This document shows, one piece after another, positions 51,217 to 60,537 of a stretch of DNA of 64,000 bases (position 1 is the stretch's first letter; every line of letters starts with the position of its first letter). The notes beneath the pieces are model-generated. The model searched no databases and had not been told where the DNA came from. It was given only the letters and a program-made list of their open reading frames with translations. Both the position numbers and the translations under genes were made by a program. The stretch is from Larkinella soli (GTDB lineage Bacteria; Bacteroidota; Bacteroidia; Cytophagales; Spirosomataceae): NCBI RefSeq assembly GCF_003703975.1, contig NZ_QTJY01000014.1, forward strand, positions 1 through 64,000, given 5' to 3'.

Positions 51217-52161
51217 ATGAACCGAATTCTGAGCTCCGTGCTGCTGCTGGCAGCGCTTTGCAACGCCTGTACTCTGGATGATCATGTGGACGGGATTGAA
51301 GTCCGGCAAGCCAGTTACACCCTCCCGGGCAACACCTTCTTTCCGGAAGGCATCGCCTATGATCCGAAGCAGGGCGTCTTTTACACCGGAAGCGTCGCCA
51401 ACGGCGACATCGTAAAAGTGGATGTCCAGACCGGCGCCGGCAGCCTGTTCGCGCCCGGAGCGGCCCAGGGCCGGACGGCCGCCACCGGCCTGAAACTAGA
51501 CGCCAAAGGCCGCCTGTGGGTCTGCGGGGGAGCCACGAACAAAATCTACGTGCTCAACCCGGACGGCTCGCTGCTCAAAAGCTGGGACCTGGCCTCCTTC
51601 TCCCCGACCGGCTTCATTAACGACTGCATTCTGGACGAGAACTACGTGTATTTCACCGACTCCCAGAACCAGCAGATCTACCGCACCGATGTGGCCGCTT
51701 CGACGCCCGGCGACATCGAGCGCTGGCTGACGTTTACGAACGCGCAGATTCCCTACACCTCTCCGGGCGTCAACGCCAACGGAATCGAACTGACGCCCGA
51801 CAGCAAATACCTGATCCTGGTGGTTTCCTCCTCCGGGAAGCTGTACCGGATCGATACAGCCAGTAAAGCTATCTCCGAAATTACGCTCAATACGCCGGTC
51901 AACTCCGGCGACGGCCTATGGCTGGAGAACAACATCCTGTACGTCTCCCGGAACGCGACTAACCTGATTTTTCCGGTAACGCTCAGCAACGACTACCTGA
52001 ACGGCACCGTCGGGGCCGGTTTCGGCGAAAATCTGCTGTTCAATACCACCCTCGCCAAAGCGGGCAACTATTTTCTGGTCGTCAACGGGCAGCTCAACCG
52101 GCGGTCCGGACCGACGCCCCCGGTGTTGCCCTTCACCGTTTCGCGGGTCGCCATCCCCTGA
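51217..52161 (+). CDS. SMP-30/gluconolactonase-like propeller lipoprotein
   Basis: 314 residues with a lipoprotein signal (NRILSSVLLLAALCNAC, Cys18). A six-bladed SMP-30-like propeller follows: FFPEGIAYDPKQGVFYTGSV, GLKLDAKGRLWVCGGATNKI, FINDCILDENYVYFTDSQNQ, GVNANGIELTPDSKYLILVV and DGLWLENNILYVSRNATNLI. The Glu of FPEG and the Asn and Asp in NANGIEL and NDC are the family's metal-site positions. Members hydrolyse sugar lactones. Its terminator is at 52181-52217. Confidence 0.82.
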   Translation: MNRILSSVLLLAALCNACTLDDHVDGIEVRQASYTLPGNTFFPEGIAYDPKQGVFYTGSVANGDIVKVDVQTGAGSLFAPGAAQGRTAATGLKLDAKGRLWVCGGATNKIYVLNPDGSLLKSWDLASFSPTGFINDCILDENYVYFTDSQNQQIYRTDVAASTPGDIERWLTFTNAQIPYTSPGVNANGIELTPDSKYLILVVSSSGKLYRIDTASKAISEITLNTPVNSGDGLWLENNILYVSRNATNLIFPVTLSNDYLNGTVGAGFGENLLFNTTLAKAGNYFLVVNGQLNRRSGPTPPVLPFTVSRVAIP

Positions 52162-52180
52162 ACCGCCCGGATTTATTCTC

Positions 52181-52217
52181 AAAAAGCATGACCGCGAGAA
52201 TGCGGTCATGCTTTTTT
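52181..52217 (+). terminator. Terminator after the propeller lipoprotein
   Basis: Stem AAAAAGCATGACCGC (52181-52195) with the arm GCGGTCATGCTTTTT beginning at 52202, loop 6 bases, followed by a run of T residues to 52217. Confidence 0.93.
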
Positions 52218-52366
52218 ATTCCATCCCCTTCCGTTTGCTCGACGCTGCCTCAGACTCACCTGCCTTTCAATAAAAACATCAGCGTTTCCGCCCTGATTCT
52301 GAATATCTTACTCTCCCTGACCCAGTATTTCAATTTCATTTCATCTACCTGATTTCTTAACCAACC

Positions 52367-54445
52367 ATGATTTCTCCGGCCCGAACCGGCGCAGCCCGCG
52401 CTTTGCCTTCCCGTTTCGTCTCTCTACGACATCACCCGCTGACTTTCCGGGTTTTAACGATCCTGTTGCTGGCCGGCGGTATTTTTCGTTCCGACCGGGC
52501 CACCCGGCTCGACAGCTTCACCTTCGACGAGGCTTATCACATCATGGCCGGGGCTTCCTACGTCGAAACCGGCTCCTTCCGCATCAACCCGGAGCATCCG
52601 CCCCTGACCAAGCTCTGGGTGGGCGCGGTCGTTCTGCAAAACGGTTTTAAAACCAGCCCGCTGAAGCCGCTGAACGATAAGAATGCCGAACGCAAGTTTG
52701 CCGAACAGGACGTCTACCTCAACAACAACCCGGATGCGGTGCAGCGGCAGGCCCGGCTTGCGATGTTTACGCTCAACGGCCTGCTCCTCCTCGGCCTGAC
52801 CCTGCTGGTTCGCCGGCTGCTGGGCGGGGCCGTCGCCCTCGGCACCCTGGCCTACCTGCTCCTCGACCCCACGGTGGCCGCCCACCTGCCGGTGGTGATG
52901 ACCGACCTGCCCGTCGCCCTCAGTTCGGCGCTGGCCGTTCTGGCGGCCGTGGCGGCTTTCCGGTCCTGGCGCCCCGGCGACCTGCTGCTCGCCACCGCCT
53001 GTCTGGGACTGGCCCTGGCGAGCAAGCATTCGGCGGTGATTACGGCCGTGGGGGTCGTTCTGCTCGGTGTCGGTATGGCGGTTTTTCAGCCCGGCGCCCC
53101 GGCCGTCCGGATGAAACGGCTGGCGCTGGTCGGCCTTGTGGGAGTCGGCGCAGTGGTGGTGCTGTGGGGTTTCTACGGTTTCCGCTACCGCGACAGTGTG
53201 CAGGAAGGCGAATTTTTCAACCGCCCGCTGAACACCAAAATCGAGGATATACGCTCGCCGGTTATGAAAACCGTGCTGCATGCCCTGGCCGACGGCCATC
53301 TGCTGCCGGCTTCCTACCTCTGGGGACTGGCCGACACCATCCGGGCGGGGGTGGAAGGCCGGGCGGCCTCGATCTACGCGTTCGGAAGGCTGTATTACAG
53401 CCGCGCACCCTTTTACTACACGCCCGGCATCTGGGCCGTCAAGCTGCCGATCGGTCTTTTGCTGCTGACGCTGGCGGGCTTGGCGCTGCTGCTGACGGGC
53501 CGTCTGCCCCGGTCCGCTGCCGTTCCGCTGGCCGGGCTGGGTCTGCTGGCGGGTCTGTTCTGGCTGGCCCTGGCAACCGGCTCCACCTACGGCGGGGTGC
53601 GGCACGCGCTGGCGGTATTGCCCCTGCTGGCGGTTCTGGGCGCAATGGCGGTGGTCTACGTCGTGAATGGACGATCCCGGGCGAAGCAGGCCGGGGTGGC
53701 GGTGATGGGAACGGCGGCTCTGGTTTCGGCGCTGCCGGTGGTTCGGCCCTGGGAGTACTTCAACGAGCTGGCGGGCGGACCGGAGGGCAGTTACCGCTAT
53801 TTCAGCGATGAAGGCGTCGATCTCCAGCAGCGGTCGGGCGAGCTGATCCGCTATTACCGGACACATATCGAACCGACCGGCGAAATTCCGTTCATCTGGT
53901 ACGGTATGGCCCGGGCCGAGCGGGAAAAATACCGGATGCACTGGGTCGGCGAAGACCCCGCCCGCGACAGTATCCGGTATGCCTCCGACCGGGTGACCGG
54001 GACGTTCTTTCTGCCTTCCGGCGGCCTGGCTCCCAGCCTGTACGGAACCGGGGAAAAAGCCTTCCTGAAGGCGAAGCCGGTGGCCCGGATGGGGAATCTG
54101 CTCGTTTACAAGGGAACCTTCCGCCTGCCGGATGTCCGCGCCAACTGGCTTTCCGGTCAGGCCTACAAAGCCCTGTTCATCGATGCCAGACCGGATACCG
54201 CGAAGGCAATCCGGCTGCTGGCCGAGTCCGTCGCCCTCAATCCAAAGGTCTTTTTTATGGACTGGGAGCTGGGCAACCTCTATGCCCTGAAAGGCGAGCG
54301 GCAGAAGGCGGTTCACGCCTTCGAGCTGGCGCAGCGGTATGTTCCGACCGACGAGCTGAAACCGCTGTTGACGGGCCACATTCAGCAACTGAAGACCCAG
54401 GACCCCCGCCGGGTGCCGCCCCTACGGAATCCGGGCCTCGAATAA
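52367..54445 (+). CDS. GT39-like (PMT/ArnT-type) integral membrane glycosyltransferase
   Basis: 692 residues with about eleven hydrophobic segments in the N-terminal 450 residues. The catalytic pair Asp54-Glu55 is in SFTFDEAYHIMAGASYVETG, and INPEHPPLTKLWVGAVVL is the second conserved loop of dolichyl/undecaprenyl-phosphate mannosyltransferase and ArnT relatives. The C-terminal 230 residues are hydrophilic and end in a helical region (LLAESVALNPKVFFMDWELG, NLYALKGERQKAVHAFELAQ) like a TPR pair. It would transfer a sugar from a polyprenyl carrier to protein or lipid. It stands alone with a terminator at 54468-54497. Confidence 0.83.
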   Translation: MISPARTGAARALPSRFVSLRHHPLTFRVLTILLLAGGIFRSDRATRLDSFTFDEAYHIMAGASYVETGSFRINPEHPPLTKLWVGAVVLQNGFKTSPLKPLNDKNAERKFAEQDVYLNNNPDAVQRQARLAMFTLNGLLLLGLTLLVRRLLGGAVALGTLAYLLLDPTVAAHLPVVMTDLPVALSSALAVLAAVAAFRSWRPGDLLLATACLGLALASKHSAVITAVGVVLLGVGMAVFQPGAPAVRMKRLALVGLVGVGAVVVLWGFYGFRYRDSVQEGEFFNRPLNTKIEDIRSPVMKTVLHALADGHLLPASYLWGLADTIRAGVEGRAASIYAFGRLYYSRAPFYYTPGIWAVKLPIGLLLLTLAGLALLLTGRLPRSAAVPLAGLGLLAGLFWLALATGSTYGGVRHALAVLPLLAVLGAMAVVYVVNGRSRAKQAGVAVMGTAALVSALPVVRPWEYFNELAGGPEGSYRYFSDEGVDLQQRSGELIRYYRTHIEPTGEIPFIWYGMARAEREKYRMHWVGEDPARDSIRYASDRVTGTFFLPSGGLAPSLYGTGEKAFLKAKPVARMGNLLVYKGTFRLPDVRANWLSGQAYKALFIDARPDTAKAIRLLAESVALNPKVFFMDWELGNLYALKGERQKAVHAFELAQRYVPTDELKPLLTGHIQQLKTQDPRRVPPLRNPGLE

Positions 54446-54467
54446 CCGGCTTTATGCCTCCAAAAGA

Positions 54468-54497
54468 AAAACCCGGCTTCCTCAGAAGCCGGGTTTT
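54468..54497. terminator. Bidirectional terminator between GT39-like and PUL genes
   Basis: Stem AAAACCCGGCTTC (54468-54480) / GAAGCCGGGTTTT (54485-54497), 13 bp, loop 4 bases. It lies between the convergent glycosyltransferase and surface glycan-binding genes; the TTTT tails in both directions make it effective on both strands. Confidence 0.9.
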
Positions 54498-54521
54498 CGT
54501 TCTTAATCAACAGGTACTGAA

Positions 54522-55616
54522 TTATTTGACCAGCAGGATGTCGTCGAAATAAAACGTTTCATCCTGCTTGTCCGGTCCCTGAATCCGGAAACCGATCTGC
54601 TTCAGCGTCTTGCCGGGCAGCCAGAAGTCGATGTCGGCCAGGTTGAACTTGAAGTAGGTCCAGGTGCCGGCTTTAACGTCGATCTTGTTGGTCGCCACGA
54701 AGTCGCCGAAACCGGCCTTGCCCGCGTCGGTGGTCAGGTAGAGCGAGTAGTCGGCCGAGCCGCCTTTGATCCAGCCCGTCACGTAGGTATAGTCCTTCGA
54801 ATACGTCAGGGCCGAGGCCGACCAGTTGGCCAGCCCGATCAGGTGCCAGTTGCCTTTCTGGTAGGTCTTTCCGATGGAGGCCGTCCCGGTTCTGGCTTCT
54901 TTGGTCGTCACGGCAGCCGCATCGCCCCAGGAGCCGTCCTGGAACCCGGTCCCGTACGCATCCGTGAAGACGGCGTAGGCGTTGGCAATGTTGATGAACT
55001 CCTGCTTCGTCCGAAGCCGGCCGGTGCTGTTGGTGATGACCAGCGTGCCCCGGTTCAGTTTCGAATCCGGCATTTTGATCACCAGCTTCTTCTTCTCTTT
55101 CGACACGATGGTAGCGGCATCGGCAATACCTTTGACCGAGTCCGACAGCATGACGGCCGTCACGTCGTCGAAGTTGTTGCCCGTCAGCGTAATCTCGGTG
55201 CCCTTCGTGAAGTTGAAGTTCGAAGCGTCGGTGACCGACGGATAGGCCAGCACGCGGAACGGTACGGAAACCGACTGGCCGGCGCTGTTGGTGAACGTGA
55301 TGTTCTGCTGTCCGCCCGAAGCATCCTCCGGCACGCGGAAGATCAGGGCGTTTTCGGAATTCAGGGTCGGCTGGAACCCGGCCGGAACGCCCTGCTTTTC
55401 GAATACGATGGTGCGCATATCGCCCAGGCCGCTGCCCTGGATGGTCACGACGGCTCCGCCGGCGGCCGAGTCGGGCAGGATGCTGGAGACCGTCGGGTTA
55501 CCGGGTTCGATCTGAGGGCGGCCGTCGGTATCCTTCGTACAGGAACTGATGGTCAGCCCGGCGAAAAGCGTCAGAAATGAAAGTCCTGCTATTTGCTTGA
55601 ATTTATTGGTCGTCAT
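54522..55616 (-). CDS. Surface glycan-binding lipoprotein with IPT/TIG domains
   Basis: 364 residues with a lipoprotein signal (QIAGLSFLTLFAGLTISSC, Cys26). Two IPT/TIG immunoglobulin-like domains (about 40-125, VSSILPDSAAGGAVVTIQGS; about 125-215, FNFTKGTEITLTGNNFDDV) precede a C-terminal carbohydrate-binding-like domain (about 218-364) with FNLADIDFWLPGKTLKQIGF and ETFYFDDILLVK. This fits surface glycan-binding proteins of Bacteroidota PULs. It is 18 bases downstream of susD and is probably part of the same transcript, ending at the terminator 54468-54497. Confidence 0.83.
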   Translation of the reverse strand: MTTNKFKQIAGLSFLTLFAGLTISSCTKDTDGRPQIEPGNPTVSSILPDSAAGGAVVTIQGSGLGDMRTIVFEKQGVPAGFQPTLNSENALIFRVPEDASGGQQNITFTNSAGQSVSVPFRVLAYPSVTDASNFNFTKGTEITLTGNNFDDVTAVMLSDSVKGIADAATIVSKEKKKLVIKMPDSKLNRGTLVITNSTGRLRTKQEFINIANAYAVFTDAYGTGFQDGSWGDAAAVTTKEARTGTASIGKTYQKGNWHLIGLANWSASALTYSKDYTYVTGWIKGGSADYSLYLTTDAGKAGFGDFVATNKIDVKAGTWTYFKFNLADIDFWLPGKTLKQIGFRIQGPDKQDETFYFDDILLVK

Positions 55617-55634
55617 CGGTTTGCAAAGAGATAA

Positions 55635-57206
55635 TTACTTGTAATACGGTACGGGGTCTTTGCCCAGCTCGGGGTCCTGAATGATCTCCCCGGCCGGAAT
55701 CGGCAGGAACATCTTGTCTTCGGTGAAGGTGGTGATGTAGCTGGCGCCCGTCACCGTACCCCGGTTCTGCTTCTCGATGATGGCTTTCGCTTTGGCAAAA
55801 CCCTGACGCTGGATGTCATACCAGTAATCGCCCTCGAAAGCGAACTCGACCCGGCGTTCGTGCAGGATGTCGTTCTTCGTGAGGCTGGTTTTCGGCCCCA
55901 GGCCGGCGCGGGCCCGCACCTTGTTGACGGCATCCAGCGCGCCGGCGTCGGCGGTCGAAGCGGCATCACCCAGAACGGCCTCGGCGTAAATCAGCAGAAT
56001 GTCGGCGTAACGGAGCAGCACCACGTTGTTCCCGGAATTCTGGCCCAGGACGGGGTCGCTGCCGAAGCTCTTGCCCGGGCCGGCGAAATACTTGACGATG
56101 TTAGACCGGGTGGGGCTTTTGCTGCCGCCGTCTTCCGTCGGCTGGATCGTATCGTATTTGAAGCCGCCGGCCATGAAGGCGTTGTACTTCGGTGCGTTGA
56201 CGCGCTGCGGTTTCCAGTTCGGGTTGGTCCAGCCGTGTTCCATTACGGACCACTTCCGGCGGAGGTCACCGAATTCATATTCCTTCAGCAGGTCGAGCGA
56301 GGGGATGTACATCTCCCAGGCATCGGCTTCGGCCGTCCGGAGGGCGGATGCGCCCCGGTCCGGGTTCTTGATGTTACCGGTTCCCCAGGGGTCCTGCGCC
56401 AGCTGGTGCTGGATCGAGAACAGCGACTCGGGGTTGTTGTTCATGCTCATTTTCGTGAACATCCCGGCATAATCGGCCACGAGGCTGTATTTGCCCGACT
56501 GGATCACCTCCTGCGCTTTGGCTTTGGCGTTGGCGTAGTCCTTGTTATACAGGTACAGCTTCGCCATCATTCCCTTGGCTGAGTATTTGGTCAGGCGGCC
56601 CGGCTCGTCGGATTCGGGCAGACCGGCTTCAGCCAGCTGGAGTTCTTCCAGCGCAAACCGCAGCACGTCTTTCTGCAGATAGCGCGGAATGTTGAAGTTA
56701 CCGGACAGGGCCGTCGCACCCGGGTCGGTGATGATCGGCGCAGCGCCCCAGGTCCGGGCGATGTAGAAATACAGCGTCCCCCGGATGAAATGACACTCGG
56801 CGATGGCCGGGTCGAGGTAGGCGGCCCCCCCGCCGGCGGCTTTCTTCTCCTCGAAGGTCTTGATCATCACGTTGGCGTAGCCGATGATCTTGTAAAAAGC
56901 GCCCCAGGCCGCCCCGATCCGTTCGGAAGCCGACGACACCGTAAAGTTCAGATATTCCACGTCGGTGTAGGTGAACATGTTCCCCGACATGACGTCGCCG
57001 ATGGCGTCCTGCGCCCGGCTTTCGTAGTTCCGCCAGGGAAGGCCGCTATAGAGCGTGCTGGTGGCCGCCCGGACCTCCTCCGCGTTGTTGTAATAGTTAC
57101 CGGTTGTGGTACCCGACAAAGACGGCCGGTCGATGAATTCCTCCTTGCAGGAGGTCAGCGCCAGGGCCGGCAGCAGCAGGGCCGCATAAATGAATTTCTT
57201 ATTCAT
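55635..57206 (-). CDS. SusD/RagB family nutrient-binding lipoprotein
   Basis: 523 residues from the ATG at 57206 (MNKKFIYAALLLPALALTSC, lipobox Cys20). SusD features are present: an N-terminal TPR-like helical core (NYYNNAEEVRAATSTLYSGL, AYLDPAIAECHFIRGTLYFY, LYLYNKDYANAKAKAQEVIQ), and late conserved ALDAVNKVRARAGLG, EFAFEGDYWYDIQRQGFAKA and MFLPIPAGEIIQDPELGKDP. It captures glycan at the surface and hands it to the SusC barrel encoded 19 bases upstream. Confidence 0.95.
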   Translation of the reverse strand: MNKKFIYAALLLPALALTSCKEEFIDRPSLSGTTTGNYYNNAEEVRAATSTLYSGLPWRNYESRAQDAIGDVMSGNMFTYTDVEYLNFTVSSASERIGAAWGAFYKIIGYANVMIKTFEEKKAAGGGAAYLDPAIAECHFIRGTLYFYIARTWGAAPIITDPGATALSGNFNIPRYLQKDVLRFALEELQLAEAGLPESDEPGRLTKYSAKGMMAKLYLYNKDYANAKAKAQEVIQSGKYSLVADYAGMFTKMSMNNNPESLFSIQHQLAQDPWGTGNIKNPDRGASALRTAEADAWEMYIPSLDLLKEYEFGDLRRKWSVMEHGWTNPNWKPQRVNAPKYNAFMAGGFKYDTIQPTEDGGSKSPTRSNIVKYFAGPGKSFGSDPVLGQNSGNNVVLLRYADILLIYAEAVLGDAASTADAGALDAVNKVRARAGLGPKTSLTKNDILHERRVEFAFEGDYWYDIQRQGFAKAKAIIEKQNRGTVTGASYITTFTEDKMFLPIPAGEIIQDPELGKDPVPYYK

Positions 57207-57225
57207 GGTCTTTTCTTTCAGGAAT

Positions 57226-60200
57226 TTAGAACTGAAGATTGGCACCGACGGTAAAGGTCCGCGGGTTCGGGTAGTGGCCCATATCGACGTTCATCAGCTT
57301 GATGCTGTTGTTGAAGGCGCCGATTTCGGGGTCATAGCCCGAGTACTTCGTGAAGGTTTTCAGGTTCTGAATCGACCCGTAGACCCGCAGGTTACCCGCT
57401 CTGATCTTGCCCAGGATGGCCTTCGGCAGGCGGTAGCCCAGCGTGATGTTCTGCACGCGCCAGTACGACGCATCCTCCACATACCGGTCCGACATGGCGG
57501 TGTTGTTTTTGTTGGTGGTCGTGAAGCGCGGCAGGCTGCCGTCCGGGTTCGTATCCGAGTACCGGTCGACGACCGTCTTCATCTGGTTCGACCAGGCGTT
57601 GTTCAGCCCTTCGAGCTGCCAGCGCAGGAAGTTGAACGCCTTGGCGCCCTGGCTTCCCTGAAAGAACAGCGAGAAGTCGAAATCCCGGTAGTTCAGCGTG
57701 TTGGTCAGACCCCAGGTGAATTTCGGGAGCGGGCTGCCGATGAAGGTCATATCCTGCGCGTCCACCTTCCCGTCGTTGTTGATGTCCCGGAACCGGATGT
57801 CGCCCAGCCAGGTTTCGTTCTGATTCACCTTGTAGCCGAACTGCGGCACGCCGGCGGCCAGTTCTTCCTGCGAGCGGTAAAGCCCGTCGGTCACCAGCCC
57901 CCAGAACGAACCGACCGGTTTGCCGGGGGTCGTGTGAGTGACCAGGTAGTTGTTGTAATACACCTTGCCGTCGAGAGCCGATGCCGCGCTGGCCGCCTTG
58001 TCGTAGGTGTTTTTGAAGTGCGTGAACACGAGGTTGGTCTTCCAGGTCAGGTCGCCCTTCCGGATGTTGGTCGACGTGATGCCGATGTCCACCCCGGTAT
58101 TGGTCATCTGGCCGGCGTTGCCGAGGGGCGCTTTCAGGTCGTCCCACTGGTCGCCCACCCCGATCAGGTTCGGGCCGGTCAGGAAGATGATCATGTCGGA
58201 CGTCACTTTCTTATACACGTCGATCGTCGCGTCGATGCGGCCGTTCAGGAAGCCGACGTCGATCCCGGCGTTGGTCGTCTTCACCGACTCCCACTTCAGG
58301 TTCGGGTTCGGAATCCCGTTGATCATGTTGGACGAGCCGAAACCGACCGGGCCGGAGAAGAACTGCACCGCCCCCACATAGGCCGGGTTGGGCGCTCCGC
58401 CCGGGAAGTTCTGGTTCCCGACGGCCCCGTAACCGACGCGCACTTTCAGGTAGTTCATCACGTTCGTGATGGCCTTGTCTTTCAGGAACTTCTCGTTGGT
58501 GGCCGTCCAGCCGAGCGACACGCCCGGGAAGTAGCCCCAGCGGTTGTTCGGGCCGAAGTTCGACGAACCGTCGGCGCGGAAGCTGGCCGATACCGAATAC
58601 CGCTCGTCGTAGGTATAGTTGGCCCGCGCAAACCAGGATTCCATTGCCCAGTGGCCTTTGCCGCCACTCAGTCCCCAGGTCGTCTGGTCGGAGCTGCCGG
58701 TGTTCAGGTCGAAGATGTTGGCCTGAAGGTCCACTTTCGTTCCCGACATCGACTGGTAGTAGGACGACTGCGCCTGGTGACCCGCCGTCAGCTGAATCCC
58801 GTGCTTGTTGACCCACTTGTTGTAGTTCAGGTAGTTCGTAATCGAGTAGTAGTAACTGTCGGAACGCGAGTCGATCAGTTTGCTCCGGAACGACGTACCA
58901 CCGACGTTCCCGGCTTTCTGAAAGGCCACGTTGTTGTCCTGGCCCAGCGAGTAGGACAGTTCGTTCCGCAGCGTCAGCCCCTTCAGGAATTCGAGTTCCA
59001 GGTAGGCGTTCCCGAAGACGTTGTTCGACGTCTTGGTGTTGCCCCGGTACTGGCTGTTCCCGACGAGGTTGGAGTTGCTGTACTGCACCCCGCCGACGGT
59101 TTGTCCACCGCCCCAGGAGCCGTCCAGGTTTTTCACCGGCACGAGCGGACTCGTCACGGCGCCCCACCAGATGGTTCCTTCGGCCGCATCGGCCAGCGAA
59201 ACGTTCTGGATGCTGCGGGATACGTTGGCGCTCAGACCGACCTTGGCCCAGCTTTTCAGCTGGTTGTCGAGGCTGAAGCGGGTCGAATACCGTTTGAAGT
59301 CCGACCCCAGCAGGATCCCGGTGTTGTCGAAGTAGTTGAGCGAAAAATAATAGGTGGTTTTCTCCCGCCCGCCCGAGAAGCTCAGCTGGTGGTTCTGAAT
59401 TTTACCGTGCCGGAACATGGCTTCCTGCCAGTCGGTACCGGTACCCAGAATCGACGGGTCTTTGAACTCCGGAGCCACCGGGTTGCCGATGAGCGGAAGC
59501 ACCTCGTTCTGATACTGCGCAAATTCCCGCAGGTTCATCAGGTCGAGCCGTTTGGCCACTTCCGACACGCCGAAATACGTTTCGTAGTTGATTTTTCCTT
59601 CGCCCTGTTTGCCTTTCTTGGTCGTGATCAGGATGACCCCGTTGGCCGCCTGCGAGCCGTAGATGGCCTGCGCCGAAGCGTCTTTCAGCACGTCGATGCT
59701 CTCGATGTCGTTCGGGTTCAGCATTGCCATGACGCTGTTGCCGGTCTGCCCGTCGCCACCGCCCAGGCCCGCATAACCGGAGCTGGAGGAGGTGTTACCG
59801 CCAACAAACGGCACGCCGTCGATCACGAACAGCGGGTCGTTGCTGTTGATGGAGGTCACTCCGCGCACTTTCACCGAGACGCCACCGCCCGGCTGACCAC
59901 CGTTGCTGGTGACCGTCACCCCGGCCGCCTTTCCCTGAAGCAGCTGGTCGACCCCGGCCACCGGAATATCTTTCAGTTCGGAGGCCTTCAGGGTCGTGAT
60001 GGAAGAAGTTACGTCCGAGCGTTTCGCCGTCCCGTACCCGATCACGACGACTTCATCCAGCGACTGGTCGCCGGTCTGGAGCGTGATGTTCAGGGTGGTC
60101 CGGGTGCCGACTTCAACTTCCTGGGTTTTCATCCCGATGAACGATACCACGAGTACGCTGGTACCCGCCGGCATATTGATCGTAAACCGCCCTTCGGCGT

Positions 60201-60456
60201 CGGTGGTCGTGCCGGTCTGCGTGCCCTTCACCGACACCGTCGCACCGGGCAGGCCGCTTCCCTTTTCATCGGACACTACCCCTCTGACCACTCCTTTCGG
60301 AGCAGGCTGCGTTACTGCACCGACCGAAGGTTGTTTTATGGTTGCCAGCGCAGGCCCGGTGGTTTCCGGCCCTGATCTGCCAATCGTTTTGTCCTGAGCG
60401 AGGAGGGTTGTCCAGCAGCTCATGACAAAGAGCCCTGTTAGGACTTTCTTGATCAT
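57226..60456 (-). CDS. SusC/RagA family TonB-linked outer-membrane transporter
   Basis: 1076 residues from the ATG at 60456 (MIKKVLTGLFVMSCWTTLLAQ signal peptide); earlier in-frame codons have no signal. A carboxypeptidase-like regulatory domain (about 54-128: GVVRGVVSDEKGSGLPGATV, GTTTDAEGRFTINMP) is followed by the TonB box region SLDEVVVIGYG, the plug (KDIPVAGVDQLLQGKAAGVT, SVKVRGVTSINSNDPLFVID) and a 22-stranded barrel ending RTFTVGANLQF. It imports oligosaccharides with SusD. The N-terminal STN signalling domain is absent, so it does not use FecIR-type signalling. Confidence 0.95.
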   Translation of the reverse strand: MIKKVLTGLFVMSCWTTLLAQDKTIGRSGPETTGPALATIKQPSVGAVTQPAPKGVVRGVVSDEKGSGLPGATVSVKGTQTGTTTDAEGRFTINMPAGTSVLVVSFIGMKTQEVEVGTRTTLNITLQTGDQSLDEVVVIGYGTAKRSDVTSSITTLKASELKDIPVAGVDQLLQGKAAGVTVTSNGGQPGGGVSVKVRGVTSINSNDPLFVIDGVPFVGGNTSSSSGYAGLGGGDGQTGNSVMAMLNPNDIESIDVLKDASAQAIYGSQAANGVILITTKKGKQGEGKINYETYFGVSEVAKRLDLMNLREFAQYQNEVLPLIGNPVAPEFKDPSILGTGTDWQEAMFRHGKIQNHQLSFSGGREKTTYYFSLNYFDNTGILLGSDFKRYSTRFSLDNQLKSWAKVGLSANVSRSIQNVSLADAAEGTIWWGAVTSPLVPVKNLDGSWGGGQTVGGVQYSNSNLVGNSQYRGNTKTSNNVFGNAYLELEFLKGLTLRNELSYSLGQDNNVAFQKAGNVGGTSFRSKLIDSRSDSYYYSITNYLNYNKWVNKHGIQLTAGHQAQSSYYQSMSGTKVDLQANIFDLNTGSSDQTTWGLSGGKGHWAMESWFARANYTYDERYSVSASFRADGSSNFGPNNRWGYFPGVSLGWTATNEKFLKDKAITNVMNYLKVRVGYGAVGNQNFPGGAPNPAYVGAVQFFSGPVGFGSSNMINGIPNPNLKWESVKTTNAGIDVGFLNGRIDATIDVYKKVTSDMIIFLTGPNLIGVGDQWDDLKAPLGNAGQMTNTGVDIGITSTNIRKGDLTWKTNLVFTHFKNTYDKAASAASALDGKVYYNNYLVTHTTPGKPVGSFWGLVTDGLYRSQEELAAGVPQFGYKVNQNETWLGDIRFRDINNDGKVDAQDMTFIGSPLPKFTWGLTNTLNYRDFDFSLFFQGSQGAKAFNFLRWQLEGLNNAWSNQMKTVVDRYSDTNPDGSLPRFTTTNKNNTAMSDRYVEDASYWRVQNITLGYRLPKAILGKIRAGNLRVYGSIQNLKTFTKYSGYDPEIGAFNNSIKLMNVDMGHYPNPRTFTVGANLQF

Positions 60457-60537
60457 AATTAGAGGTTGAGTTAAATAATAGATCAGGTAGATTATGTTCT
60501 TTCTTTCCGGCTTTTCGGCTTTCCTCAAGCCGGGATT

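Noticed and set aside
52454-54388. A 644-codon frame antisense to the GT39-like gene
   Set aside because: His/Gln/Arg-rich composition with no domain; the sense frame contains the catalytic motifs.
57190-60375. A 1061-codon open frame antisense to susC
   Set aside because: It is a shadow of the GC-rich susC codons: composition is Arg/Val/Gly/His-rich without any domain, and susC is unmistakable on the other strand.
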